Shown here piece by piece: positions 10,855 to 22,525 of a stretch of DNA of 64,000 bases. Source of the stretch: Andrena cerasifolii (taxonomy: Eukaryota; Arthropoda; Insecta; Hymenoptera; Andrenidae). The notes under the pieces were generated by a model that was given only the letters and a program-made list of their open reading frames with translations, did no database searches and had not been told where the DNA came from. The stretch spans positions 1,922,001 through 1,986,000 of the forward strand of contig NC_135118.1 in the NCBI RefSeq assembly GCF_050908995.1, written 5' to 3'. Made by a program: the position numbers and the translations under genes. The stretch's first letter is position 1. Every line of letters begins with the position of its first letter.

Positions 10855-11099
10855 CTGTCGTTGAACTCCATAATAAGAAACTTTGGACCTATTCGATGCC
10901 ACCGAATCGTGCCATATTGTTGAAAGAAATCGAAAAGCGCAAACTGACAAATAGACTTTGGTAATGGTGACACAACTACTGATCTTTCCATAAGTTGAAT
11001 ATATTCAAGTCTCTTATTATGCTTCTTCCCACTAACATGGCTTTTCTGAGTAGCTTTGCAAGCGAAGTTCAATGAACATACGTCACAATAATATGACAT
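10855..11099 (-). CDS. Tut1: TUT1/Star-PAP exon 1, U1-type zinc finger and RRM start
   Basis: This exon carries the start codon (11097-11099) and residues 1-81 plus two bases. A matrin/U1-type C2H2 finger occupies residues 5-27 (C5-x2-C8-x12-H21-x5-H27, with VSGKKHNKRL after it). From about residue 45 the RRM begins (PKSICQFALFDFFQQYGTIR), and PKFLIMEF is the RNP1-like strand. The donor is GACAG|GTAACA at 10854. Zinc finger, RRM, then split catalytic core is the domain order of TUT1/Star-PAP. The full CDS is 245+83+300+1463 nt, 696 aa, shorter than human TUT1 (about 870 aa), which has a proline-rich insert. Confidence 0.9.
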
Positions 11100-11150
11100 T
11101 GTTAACTATATACGTATATTAAAACATTTATGATATCCTTTGGTTTAAAG

Positions 11151-11289
11151 TTATAAAAATTCAATTTCTTTTCCCTTCCTGTCAATATTATCTATCAAAA
11201 TCTCGTCAGCGAATGCACAAGTATCTCCCTTCATAAATAATTCGATCGCTTGTACGTCTGCAGGTGATATTGTTTGGCAATAAGACGAT
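11151..11289 (-). CDS. Possible terminal exon of an unidentified gene
   Basis: Just upstream of the TUT1 start, the minus strand reads VQAIELFMKGDTCAFADEIL then IDNIDRKGKEIEFL and TAA (11151-11153). A possible acceptor CACCTGCAG ends at 11258. A second coding-like stretch (IKTIAWSGSHKALANLFVNK) lies upstream in another frame at about 11285-11360. Composition looks protein-like, but I recognise no family. Frames do not join simply, and it may be a decayed gene or chance. Confidence 0.25.
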
Positions 11290-11748
11290 GTCCCTTATTC
11301 ACAAAAAGGTTAGCCAGTGCTTTATGGGAACCACTCCAAGCGATAGTTTTTATATATGTAACATCAACAGTTCAGCTTCTTTGCTGTTCTTTGCAAAATA
11401 AACGATATTTTTCGAGTAAGATAGATTTTCTTTCTTATCTTTGTCACGTCCAGTTACGTTTTAAGTGGTTTTAAGCACAGACGAGGTATATGGTAGATCT
11501 AACATTCAATGCATTTTTCTGTCCCGCGTCTGTGGAGTCCTTGTGGGGTCCCATCGACCCCATTACCATTTTAGTGACACATGCAACCTTACCGGTAAAA
11601 TCTGGAAACCTATTGTGACGCTACTCGCGGTAGGAATTAGAATTGCACAATGGGTAAATCGTAGGGGCGGTATTTTCAGTCGTTGCTTATTCTTAAGTTC
11701 ACCTTAAGCGTTTGCTTAAGACCCCATCTACACGGAAAAATGTCGAAA

Positions 11749-12797
11749 AGTGAGCACCGTAAAAACCGGTGCTGGGCCCATTCGCGGCGCTGTTCAGCAC
11801 CAAAAGCATTCACAATGGTGTCCAGCACCGAAAATATCGATGCTGAGCACCGTTCACAACGGTGTCCTTGATGAACGCGCACTGAAAGCATCGATGCATT
11901 GCTATCTTACATCTTTGTTTTCCATGTTTGCTATTGCAGACTGTTAGAAATGTGTTATCTTCAAAAGAAACTGAAGGGGTATAATTAAGCATTATCAATA
12001 ATGTTGAGTCAAGTATTGCACTTAATTGAAGCACAAAAGTAGCTTAAATTTGTAGGAGTATTATTATAGGATATAATAATTGATTATGTATACATTTGGT
12101 AATATCAATTTTTCGAAACCTAAATAGATTTTAGATAAACTAATATGTATCTAATAAGTAGATAAAATTAAAGAATCTATGTTATTAAATCTTATCACTC
12201 AAATTAAATATCTGTATTACTAAAATAGAAACATTTTATGATTAATAAAGATTAATAAATATACTTAGATGCATCACGGTATACTGGGTATTCAAGAAAG
12301 TGTATGTCTGCATATGCGTATGTGGATAGACCTCATAAATTATTATACATTAAAAGTTTAAATAAAATGATATGAATAGAGGTTAGATTTGCATTCGAAA
12401 TTCAAATTTGGTAAAAGCATATTCGGAACTGTTTTTTAGCCCGATTTTAATGTGGCTTATTCTTAGCTTAATAATTAAACTATTAATTAATACGCCAACC
12501 AGATAGATCCATTAATTTTCAAACACGAACTCAACGGAGCAGACCTTGTTCCGTGTACCATGCGCGCATCGAAAATAAAAACGAATGGCGAACATGGAAA
12601 ACAAAGATGTAAGATAGCAATGCATTAATTATTTCAGTGTGCGTTCATCAAGAACACCGTTGTGAACGGTGCGCACTGCGCAGTACCGATATTTTCTGTC
12701 CTCAGCATCGATATTTTCGTTGCTGGACACCATTGTGAATACTTTTGGTGCTGAACAGCGCCGTGAATGAGCTCAGCACCGGTTTTTACGGTGCTCA
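11749..12797. repeat. About 1-kb palindrome upstream of TUT1
   Basis: The left arm runs GTGAGCACCGTAAAAACCGG, CATTCACAATGGTGTCCAGC, GATGCATTGCTATCTTACAT. The right arm holds the inverted counterparts, ending CCGGTTTTTACGGTGCTCAC. The unpaired middle (about 11950-12570) is AT-rich. No transposase is seen. It is a foldback element or two facing copies of a MITE. Confidence 0.75.
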
Positions 12798-12839
12798 CAT
12801 TTCGTTCCCAACGGTGCAGATTATTAGTCGGGAAATAAG

Positions 12840-12975
12840 GGCGGTATTCTCAGTCGCTACTTATTCTTAAGCAAATGCTTAAGCATTCGGCATCCTCTAC
12901 TAGCTACTAGGTTAGTAGAGGATGCCGCATGCTTAAGCATTTGCTTAAGAATAAGTAGCGACTGAGAATACCGCC
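12840..12975. mobile_element. Near-perfect 136-bp palindromic MITE
   Basis: It begins GGCGGTATTCTCAGTCGCTA and ends with the exact inverted sequence, with a short loop around CTAGCTACTAGG. Related one-arm sequences are at about 11667-11720 and 13027-13090 (TTTTCAGTCG, TTCTTAAG motifs), so the family is locally abundant. Confidence 0.75.
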
Positions 12976-13535
12976 TTAAGCATCGACTCAAGCATTTACT
13001 TTGTTGAAAAATCTTCATTTGTTCGAGATTTTCAGTCGCTTCTTAACACTTCTTAAGCATGGCTTAAGTGCGTATGTATTCTCAGTCAAATAATACCTTA
13101 AGACGATCTTATTCTCGCAAAGTGAGGTTACGGTTATATTTTCAAGTCAACATTTTAGATGACTTAAGTCCATCTTATACGCTGATACGCTATCGCTTGA
13201 ACGTGGCTTCGAACTTGTATGTAATCGATATTTAGTGTATGAAGAAGCGAGATTTGAAACGAAGGACGGGGAAGTGTTTATTGCCAGGACTCATAAACAC
13301 GTAGAGCGCGTTGTGCTTCTTGAGCGTGCTCGTACAATATTAGTAGCTGACACCTGAACTCAGAAGGCGTACGAAAGCCTGAGATTGCATTCAATAACTT
13401 TCAAAATTACAGTTACGCCAGGCGAGGATAGTAAAGTGCTTTAACTTTTCCTTTCACATCTGCGTGCCAAGTTTCGTCGAGCGGACAGCGGCTCGTGTCG
13501 TAAAACCACTTAAAATTCTGTCCTCCCTTTCAATA

Positions 13536-14602
13536 ACACAGTACAACAAATTTTGACTTTTTTTCGGACTTGTAACATTCAATAGCCGTTTCTTATAGGT
13601 TTTCGTGCCCTGAAAACGAATCCGCAACCCGTTTGTCGCCATCACCCTCAGTTTTTGAGGAAATCAATTTTGAAAAAAAAAACTGCAAATTTTTAACTTT
13701 GAGCATCTTTTGTGTCGAAACGGTAATAGTTATTCGATTGTTCGTTGCGTCAAATTATTCTATGAACCCACCCGAATACAACGATATAATTTATTATCAC
13801 ATTATAAACATTTAAATATGTTTAAACAACGATCAAAGGGAAAAGGGCACTCGAAATGCACCAATTTTTGAAGATATCTTTCAATTTATTTCCAAAACTA
13901 AGGGTCTGGGAGAAAATCTGAGTACATCACGCGATGCAGCAGACATTTTTCCTTCGAAAAGCATCGACAGCAGTGGCAAGTCTCGTTTTGTTTTAAATAC
14001 AGAAGCGAAATAGTTTGGCAAAACGTGCGGCGGCGACAGTGGTAGTCAACGTCGGCGCGCGATCCACTGCCGGTCAGCGTAACACAATCGCTTAACGCGC
14101 GTGAGTACCACTGTCGGCACCGCACGTTTTGCCAAACTATTTCGCTTCTGTATTGAAAAAAAAACGTGACTTACCACTTCTGTTGACGCTTTCCGAAGGA
14201 AAAATGTCTGCTGCATCGCGTGATGTACTCAGATTTTCTCCCAGACCCTTAGTTTTGGAAATAAATTGAAAAATATCTACAAAAATTGGTGCATTTCGAG
14301 TGCCCTTTTCCCTTTGATCGTTGTTTAAACATATTTAAATGTTTATAATGCAATAATAAATTATATCGTTGTATTCGGTTGGGTTCATAGAATAATTTGA
14401 CGCAACGAACAATCGAATAACTATTACCGTTTCGACACAAAAGATGCTGAAAGTTGAAAATTTGCAGTTTTTCCCAAAATCGATTTTCTCAAAAACTGAG
14501 GGTGATGGCGACAAATGGGTTGCGGATTCGTTTTCAGGGCCCGAAAATCTATAAGAAACGGCTATTGAATGTTACAAGTCCAGATGGCTGTTGTACTGTG
14601 TA
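13536..14602. repeat. 1.07-kb palindrome
   Basis: Arms of about 500 bp match closely. ACACAGTACAAC at the left end pairs with GTTGTACTGTGT at the right. GAGGGTGATGGCGACAAA, TCTGCTGCATCGCGTGATGT and GCACGTTTTGCCAAAC recur inverted. The centre near 14040-14100 is GC-rich. No gene is visible. Confidence 0.85.
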
Positions 14603-15228
14603 ATTGCCGGTGTACTGTAAGGGTAAAAACTCCGGTGAGACAGGCCGAAAGTCATAAACTTTGTTCGGATGACGTCTTCTTGACCCTCAGGGTTGCGCTT
14701 ACCTATCTTTTACAATTAGATGTGTATGTAATGTATGTAGCCTATGTAAACTATGTATCGGAAAACGTGCTTTGACCACCAGCCGAGAGTGGAGGGGAGC
14801 GTGAAGGAAGGGGCAAGGACAACCCACCGATGAAGCTTGAAGAATCGTTCTGATTGGAGTGCAACGATCTATGGGAGGACCAGGAGGATCTTGTCGTCGA
14901 CTTCGTCGACGAGCTCGGAGCTATTTCTGTAACGCTACTGGCACTCCATCACTAACTGCCTTTCTGAACAGTTCGAATTGATATCGGGAATAAACTCCAA
15001 AGTTTAACTTGTAAATAGTTTACTTGTATTTTATTTTAATTTAAAACACCCGCACTCCGACGAGCAGAGCGGTCAGCGCTCCACGGGCACCAACCCGCGT
15101 CCGCGCCCCAAAATCCCCGCTAAAATACGTATTAACAACGCCATTCAACGCCATTACTTGGTAAAGGAAGCGAGTGTAAAGTGAGCGAAAACGCAAGTGC
15201 AGTGAAACTTCAGTGAAAAATAGATTTA
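14603..15228. other. No gene recognised; probable 5' flank of the Harbinger remnant
   Basis: Contains GTCGTCGACTTCGTCGACGA (a short palindrome near 14892) and GC-richer sequence near 15060-15120. No coding frame with domain support. Confidence 0.35.
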
Positions 15229-15945
15229 ATGGATCCTGAATACATTGATATTGAAAATATTAATATTAGCGATATTGAGGATATTGATATTAGCGATATC
15301 GATGATATAGATGATGATATAGCGGACAATAGACCTGTTATTGGTGGTTCTATTCGTGAAAGGCAAAATCCTTTCGAACATTACGATGAAGATGAATTCA
15401 AAAGGCGTTATCGATTTGGCAAGGTCTCCCGTACTCTATGGTATCTTACGAACGATCCACGAAGGACTTGCGAAAATTGACAACTGTGGCTTGTCCATTC
15501 TACCGCAATTGCAACTACTTGAATGCATGCGGTAATATGCAACTGCAAGTTTTCAGGTAATTTAGAATTATAATATTCTATTTTTAACATCTGAAATATT
15601 CAGAATTGAAGAGCGTGTATTTAGGAAATTCTTTAAAAAATATTTACAGCTGTTGCTGGGCAGAAGCTAATCCAGAATTATTTTTTGTGTAAGTCGCTTA
15701 CTTGCCAGCTTAATTTTGGATAATATAAAACTACCAAGGGATCTCGAAGCATGCAAGGAGAATCATCAATTTTGCAATGATCTTGAGAAATGAAATGAAG
15801 GTATCCTATGAAGGTATTCCTGGTATCGATGGAACCATCGATAATACCTACACACATCAGATTAGTGTCCACGAGATTCCCGAATATTGATGAAATTTTC
15901 CAGAATCGAAAAAGATATTTTTCACTTAATGTGCAAGTAGGTTTT
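15229..15945 (+). pseudogene. PIF/Harbinger transposase remnant (HARBI1-like)
   Basis: Pieces of a HARBI1-type transposase lie in order across shifted frames. The start is MDPEYIDIENINISDIEDID (acidic N-terminus), then RERQNPFEHYDEDEFKRRYR, the typical opening of these nucleases. After a frame change near 15420 comes LYGILRTIHEGLAKI, then LPQLQLLECMR. Further on, NIKLPRDLEACKENHQF, then YEGIPGIDGTIDNTYTHQ (the GxxGxxDGTH-like catalytic block), and FQNRKRYFSLNVQ. At least three frame breaks and stops make it non-functional. The C-terminal half of the catalytic domain is not found. Confidence 0.75.
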
Positions 15946-16584
15946 CATTCATTTAGTTTTATTTCATAATTGAAATATTATTATGGTTAATTGATTGTAT
16001 GATCGAATACCATTCCAGTGTTTAGTCTCCAAGTTTTTTCTTTTTTTTTTAATTATGATATATGTTACAGGTCTTTTGTTCAAAAATGTACAAAATGTGA
16101 ATGAATTTGCTGCTTGTGAATTGCTAATTGCCCGGCTGTTCAATTAATTCATCAGTAACGGAATTTTTAAAAATAATTGATTTGTAAAATTTGTTTAATA
16201 AAAATATTGTTACTCTGTACGGCAAACATAATTGTGCCATAATATTGATATTTTCGCTACTTTTATACATTCCAAAACTCAGTTACGTGCATACTGGATG
16301 ATTAATTTGCAATTAATACCGGTATAGTCATATCTGTTCATTTTATTTCATCTCAGTTATTTTCTTTGGTATTTTATATTTTAATTTTACCTTTTTCGAC
16401 CGTTCTCTAAATTACGTCTTTTCATGTTATTATGATGTGATAAATGGGTTGTTATCTAGTAATAAATAAATAAATTATTGTAAACGTATGAAATAAGTAA
16501 TATTGTATTACAATGTATTATTATAACGATTGCTTCTTTAATTAACATCACTGTCCTTCTTGAATCGAAAACGACATCGGAAAT

Positions 16585-17190
16585 CTACATACATTGTACC
16601 AGCAATCTAAATGATCTCTCCTCACTCTTAGGATACAGGTATGGTCGTCTAACTCTACAAAATATTTCTTCGTCTTCTTCATCCTCCACATGCTCGAAAA
16701 TGTTAATATTCACAATCATATCCATTTTTCGTTGAAGCGCCTTTTTCCGCAATAATAAAATCGCTTTTAAACAATAGCGTCCAGAACAATCCACAAGCAT
16801 AACTCTGTTCTCTGCTCCATATTTCCTACTTCCCCTACTACTGCAAAAACGCACTAACTGGCACTTCTGGCAGTTAATCGGTGTCCGAACCTCCGATAAA
16901 ATTAACTGGAAAATAACTGGCAGATCGCTCTTAACCGGAGGCAAAGAAACGGGCATGTGGCAGTTATGTGCCACATAACTGCACATAACTCTAACTGGAA
17001 GATTACTGGAGGCTGGAGGTGAAGAAATCGGCCGATAGGGGGGCCTACATGCAACGTTGCCAAATTTCCGAAGGAAAGCCGATTCTAACGCCAAGTGTAC
17101 ATATGTATGTAGAAAATTTATGAATGAAAGATGACCAACGATAAAATTGGAGAAAGTAAATAAACGAAACGATAATCTAACAAATTTCAA
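16585..17190 (-). other. Long open frame of doubtful coding status
   Basis: An open frame of 201 codons ends in an acidic stretch (FEHVEDEEDEEIFCRV then RRPYLYPKSEERS) that resembles N-termini of Harbinger-type proteins. The first part runs through a MITE fragment (17044-17095) and looks non-coding. I judge it a transposon remnant at best. Confidence 0.2.
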
Positions 17191-17439
17191 TGTAGCAATT
17201 ATTTATTAATCGTGAACGAAGAATAGTTTTAACCAGAGGGGGGCAATGGCACGAAACGTTATCCAATTCGTATTTAACAATGAAAAAAATACAAAAATTA
17301 GAGGCGCATATAAATTTACGTTACGCATGAAGGTGGCAAGCCTGGTAGCAAGCCAAGAGCGAAGACAACACAGAAAAGGAGAAAGTATAAAGGGGCAGAG
17401 GGGAACGACAGATTAGAAGCGCCACAAAATGGAGATGCG

Positions 17440-18830
17440 GACATTTCGCAAAACACTCGGCATGGATCGAGCTCCATGTTCGCTCGTGAAAGTGATGCGG
17501 TATCTCCGCGATTAGGGGATACAAATCTCGTGTCTAGTGAAAGGACGTTAAACGGTTTGCATGCGTTACATTGCGAGTCAGTATATGGAATCGGTTGTTC
17601 CAGGGGCGGTAAGGTTAGTTTGGGGGTGTGTAATTTTCACGCGTGTCAGAAAGTAGCGTGGCGAAGTGATTCTCAGTTGAATCGTATTGCACGAGCAAAC
17701 GTTCGCGACAGCCAAAGTCGGCGGCACGGGGTATCAAGATCTTATGGAGGAAACATATCGAATGTGGCAATAGTAAGGACTATATTAAGGACAGAGGGGA
17801 TAATAACAACATTAAAAGTGGTGGCGGTGGCGACAGCGACGGCGACAGCGGTAGCGCAAGGTGTGAGGACGAGGTGAATGCACGGCGGCCGCGGTGTGTG
17901 CCAGTGGTGTGCGCGCTCGTCACTCGTGGAAACCCGCCAAAACCCGCGGCCGCGAACAACCACCAGCAAGAGCAGCAGCAATAGCAATAACAACAGCAGT
18001 AGAAGGAAAAGGAGAAGGAGGAGACGGCGAAGGAGGAGGAGGAGAAGGTGGAACAGCATTAGCAGTAGTAGTAGTAGTAGTAGTGGTAGCAGCAGCAGCA
18101 GCAGCAGCAGCGGCGGTGGCGGCGGCGGCAGAAGTAGCAGCGGTAGAAGCAGCAGTAGCGTGCGACGTTGTGCTGTTTTGACAACTTTCCGCCGCGTCGG
18201 GGCGTCGCGCCGTTTTTCTCGCGGCGGCGGCGGCAACGACAACAGCAACAGCAACGGCTCGCTTTAAGAAGGTCGCTCGTGACGGCGGTAACGGCGGCGA
18301 CGCTGCTGACCCCCCAGCCCACACGACGACGACGGCGGCGGTGGCGACGACGACGGTGGTGGCGGCTGCGTTCTGTTATTATTTTGTCGCGGTGCTTTTG
18401 ACCCTTCGAACCGGGCGAGTTCATTGCAGCGCTTTCGCGGGGGTGTCAGCCAGTTTTATTACTCCGGCCTTCTCCGTCCGCAGCAGCAGCGCCGACGGCG
18501 CCAGAACACGATGTATATGCAGCATGTCTACTAGTGTACGTACTCGATCGCACCAATAATCGAGCACACATTGAACAGCTTATTCACACGGGGGCGAGAA
18601 GTCGCCGACAACCTCTGAACACTGGACTACTCCCCCCCCTCCCCCTAACTCCCGACCGCCCGCACGCCCCCAAGTGTATATCTCGAACGAGTCAATCGAA
18701 AAGGACTATATCAGTGACGTTCCGATTGAGAAAGGACGCGACCGAACCACGTGATATACCTGTCGTCGGCCGCGTCATGCAAAGCATGCTCTCAAGTCCC
18801 CGATGGCCATAACCTGAATCGAGCCGATTT
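17440..18830 (+). promoter_or_regulatory. GC-rich, CpG-rich 5' region of the plus-strand gene
   Basis: After 17 kb of AT-rich sequence, base composition shifts to GC-rich with many CpG dinucleotides and triplet repeats (AGC, GGC, GAC, TAG units). Open frames occur in nearly all phases, which is expected of triplet repeats and not evidence of coding. The location upstream of a consensus donor at 19803 suggests promoter and/or untranslated first exon. No TATA box could be assigned. Confidence 0.5.
17815..18365. repeat. Compound trinucleotide repeat tract
   Basis: Runs of GGC/GAC (17818-17850), CAGCAG (17965-18000), GGAGGAGAC (18008-18050), AGTAGTAGT (18060-18085), AGCAGC (18090-18110), GGCGGC (18111-18130) and GACGACGGC (18320-18365). 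Purine-rich and GC-rich phases alternate. Such tracts are length-variable. Confidence 0.85.
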
Positions 18831-19049
18831 GTCCCGATTAAACCCGACTCAACGTATTCGTATATGAACGATCAAGCGAATCAGCGAATGAAAGAAAACA
18901 AACGGTAGCCATTGGCATTTTTCGATTTTCCTTGGAAATCTTACGCGTTTTATAGCCTGTGCGATTCTATGCTCCCAAACAGCGCATCAGCACTTTCTGC
19001 GACAAGGACGTGATTGTTCGTTCGCTTATGCATCAGGAGTGTACTGTGC

Positions 19050-19803
19050 CTCAATGGTATCCATCTAACCATACGAAAGTAACAGAAATTTCCACCGAGA
19101 AACGGTCAGCCTGCTTCCTTGTAACAGGCGACTAGCTGGACAAATGGACGGATTACGGATTACGGATTTCGGATTTATCGTGATTACGCATGATATTTCT
19201 CGTTCTGCCTGTGCTCCCCTGTACCGGTGATAACTCGGAATAATCGTGCTATGGTGTGCTGTGGACATTGTGTCATTGCTACAGTGTCGGTATAGTGTCA
19301 ACCGTTACGTGTAATTGTCTGAAGGTGGTGGCGTGGGAGTCCGACATTTTAACCGCTCGTGTTCACGAAAAGATACAAGTGTCCACGTGTGAAATACGGT
19401 CGGTACTTCAGGGGCGTGGGAATCATACTTGGAGTTTAGTTTTAACGAAGATTGCTCCAGTGTTCTACACCGATCGGGATTTTATCACGCGCGCAGTTAA
19501 ATATTTCATTTCATGGTCACGATCTGTTTATTTTTCCATTATCGCGGCCACACTGTTGACCACCAACGGAATAGGTGTCAGGCACGTCTCAGTTTAGTGA
19601 GGTCGGCGGATTTTAAGAGGAAATAAACAGTGGAAATTGTGTGAACCCCGTCGAAAGAAGAGAAAGGAAAGGAATCAAGATTTTTCGCAGGCAATACGTG
19701 GTAACAGTTTAACGATATCGCTGGAAAATATCCGTGCTCTGTACATTTTCGTCAAGTGTTTGACAGGACTCGCAGTCAAGTGCATGACAATGAAAAATAC
19801 CTG
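19050..19803 (+). other. Probable untranslated first exon ending in a strong donor
   Basis: The segment is GC-richer than the flanking intron and ends AAATACCTG|GTGAGT at 19803/19804, a consensus 5' splice site. The short frames within are interrupted and show no domain. The next matching plus-strand acceptor with gene-like sequence is at 60423, so I infer a first intron of about 40.6 kb. The exon start is uncertain, and it could begin as far upstream as 17.4 kb. Confidence 0.4.
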
Positions 19804-21426
19804 GTGAGTTGAAACTTTTATACGTAACTTTTACACACAAGTATGGTCATTTGTTCCTTGCAATACATACATTTCGAGCAGCTAGAGACAAAGAGAAGGA
19901 GAGCGAAAGGAAAGAAAGCAGGACGGCCGATAAGGGGTGGGGGGTTTGGTAGAAGAAACGAAAGAAGTATATATTTTCTGTTCCTACTTTGAATTATCGA
20001 TGTTAATTAAAGATATTTGCCAATGAAACGAGCTGGTTTCTTTTATGCACAGCTTTTTAACCAAAGATGAAATTTTCGAATGGTGGAATTACAAGCCTGT
20101 GTATTCTGAAATGCACGTATTGCACCAAGAAGGTAAATGAATTGAAAACAGTGTAATAACATGCGGTAGTTATAGCTATACTTCCAATTATTTATGTTAA
20201 TCAATTTGTTAGATGCATTTTTTCTCTTTCTCCCGTTCCTTCAGCTGTTGAAAAGTTCGTGATTTTCTACACGTTCCTGTTCATACGCGACATGTAAGTG
20301 TCTGTTTCTAGGTTAGGTTACTGATCGTTATTACTTAACCTCAAGAGTTGTCGCGGATTATTCTTTTCCTTTTCCTACTTCTTTTACGTTTATTACGTTT
20401 AGCTAATGATGCTTGTTAATAAAGTGAAAATGGAGTTTGACGGAATTAAAATTTATTCCTTTCAGTAATTAGGCACACAGCAATAATTACGAGCGAAAAG
20501 TTAGAATCACAAGTTTCAGGAAAATGTAGACTACATCAAATGAGTTGATAATTTGATGTTATTTTCTTATTATTACATAAGTACATCAGGAGCAAATTTG
20601 TTTGTTCCATACACGCGAAATATTATTGTAATTTATTGTAAAATTACAGTTCTCAAATTTATATAAATAAGCAATACAACATTAATTGTAAAGAACAAAT
20701 CCAAGGTCATTCGATTGTTCAAATATTGAGATAATACTTTGTTCTTCCACGCGAAGCTATATACACTTTCAAATGACTGCAGCTTTGTAAATATTAAGAT
20801 AGATTTGAAGATAACTAGTGTAAACGTATTAGATTAACTGAGAAATATTATACGTGATAATATAACGACGTTTCGCATGGCTGTTATGTATATATATATT
20901 CGGAACAATTAACGTCAATATCGAAACTAAGTTATTAGCAATTTATATGGCTGAAATACTTGGGAAATCAATCAGTTGTTTAGAAAAGGATTTCTACTTA
21001 CGAATTCTATTTTACTTGCATTATTCTTTTCATTTTTATTCCATTTTATCAGGACTCGAAAAGTTTGGAGAATGAATCAATAGCACATGAATCCGAATAA
21101 AGCGAAAGCACCAGAAAATCATAAAGTTATCATAAAATTAAATACAGGAAATACTAAGCCATAGTGTAATATTATTTAAAGAGTTTATGCCAAATATGTT
21201 TTAAAGCAAAGATTAAATGATATTTAGACCTGCGTTCTATACTAGTCAAGTGTTTTTTTAAGTTGTTACTAATGCTTGCACTAAATTTCTTCTATATCGC
21301 TTATTAACGAGTCACATGATTCTTGCTAAGAAGTTAATTTTAATTTTTAAAACGTATACCATGGGCATTTTGTCAGTATTGTTATCAACTGCGAGGAAGG
21401 AAATTGAAGCGAAACTACATGCTCGT
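19804..21426. other. Start of large intron, nothing recognised
   Basis: AT-rich DNA with purine-rich (19885-19965) and pyrimidine-rich patches. No coding frame or terminal-repeat pair seen. Confidence 0.4.
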
Positions 21427-21430
21427 TTAA

Positions 21431-21710
21431 CCCGGCGGGAGGCGCACCCCATATTGTAGCACAGGTTGACGCTACTGGGTTTAAAATACACAAAATTGAA
21501 ATATAAGAACCACGGTTTCAGAATATTTTTTTTTAACTTTGTAATTTTTATGTTGAAGTACAGTGTTTTAAGAATCAAACAAAATTTATGAAATATCTTA
21601 AAATCTTTATTAAAGTTCTTTAAAAAATTGTAACAAAACTCAAAGAGTCTTCATATTTTCGCAACTAGCGCTTCTGTGGTAAATTTTACCCAGTAGCGCC
21701 TCCCGCAGAG
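21431..21710. mobile_element. TTAA-flanked MITE (piggyBac-like), 280 bp
   Basis: Termini CCCGGCGGGAGGCGC and (reverse complement) CTCTGCGGGAGGCGC are flanked by TTAA at 21427-21430 and 21711-21714. GCTACTGGGT recurs inverted in the subterminal region. A TTAA duplication is the piggyBac hallmark. No coding sequence. Confidence 0.7.
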
Positions 21711-22146
21711 TTAAAGTAGTCGTAAGAAGCTAAGGAAAAGTATTCCTATTAAAAGGATTCAAATAATTGCAAGAGTGTTTAAATATATTCAAATTACACT
21801 CTGTCAATTTAGTGAAAAGAAATAGGGAAGCATGAAACTATTAATTCAGATGTTATTAGTAGTAAATAGGTTTATTTTTTGCCTTTCGGCCTCAAAATGG
21901 GTTTACATGCATTATGCGTGTAAGTGTTTCTGGGACTGTTAACTGAAGATTGTGCTTTTGCTTTGATTTCTTCCTTCATCTTGTTCTTCTTTTCTTCTCC
22001 TTTTTTTCCAGAACCATGCGCATCCACTCCGCTCCTTCTTCTCCCTTTGGTATCCCTCTTATCGTTGAATTTTCTCTTTTCAGCTCCTTACAGTCTTGTA
22101 GCATGTGACCCAGCGTCTCTCTAGCCCCATTGCATAGTCTGCATAC

Positions 22147-22525
22147 CAGTGGCGGATTTAAGAAAAAAAGGCCCAGGTGGCATATGTTCTGCGGGGCCCA
22201 TTTTTGGCAAAAAATGAAGAGGTAGTATACTAAAAATGGGCTAAGTGTAGTAGTACAGAACAGAATATAGCGTTTCGTTAAAGTTAATTTTTTTTGAAGA
22301 TAGGGTCCTAGGTGGGTCTTGTGGGCAGGGGTCCGTTGTTTGGGAAAATGCAGATGTAGTATACTAAAAACGGGCCAAGTGTAGTAATACGAAAAGAAAG
22401 TGTAGTGTTTGGATACCTATACCTAATCATAATTTTGTTTTTTGGTCATAGGGCCCTGCGGAGGCCTTCTGTGCAGGGGCCCAGGTGGCAAGTGCTCATC
22501 AGCCGCTCTGTTAAATCCGCCACTG
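22147..22525. mobile_element. hAT MITE with 8-bp duplication
   Basis: A 379-bp element has ends CAGTGGCGGATTTAAG and (reverse complement) CAGTGGCGGATTTAAC. CTGCATAC is duplicated at 22139-22146 and 22526-22533. Internal ends carry GGCCCAGGTGGCA. CAGTGGCGGA termini with 8-bp duplications are typical of hAT elements. A longer relative is at 54649-55877. Confidence 0.88.

Noticed and set aside
17742..18567. Several long overlapping frames rich in L, S, A, R or T
   Set aside because: Triplet repeats keep all frames open; the frames conflict and none shows domain sequence.
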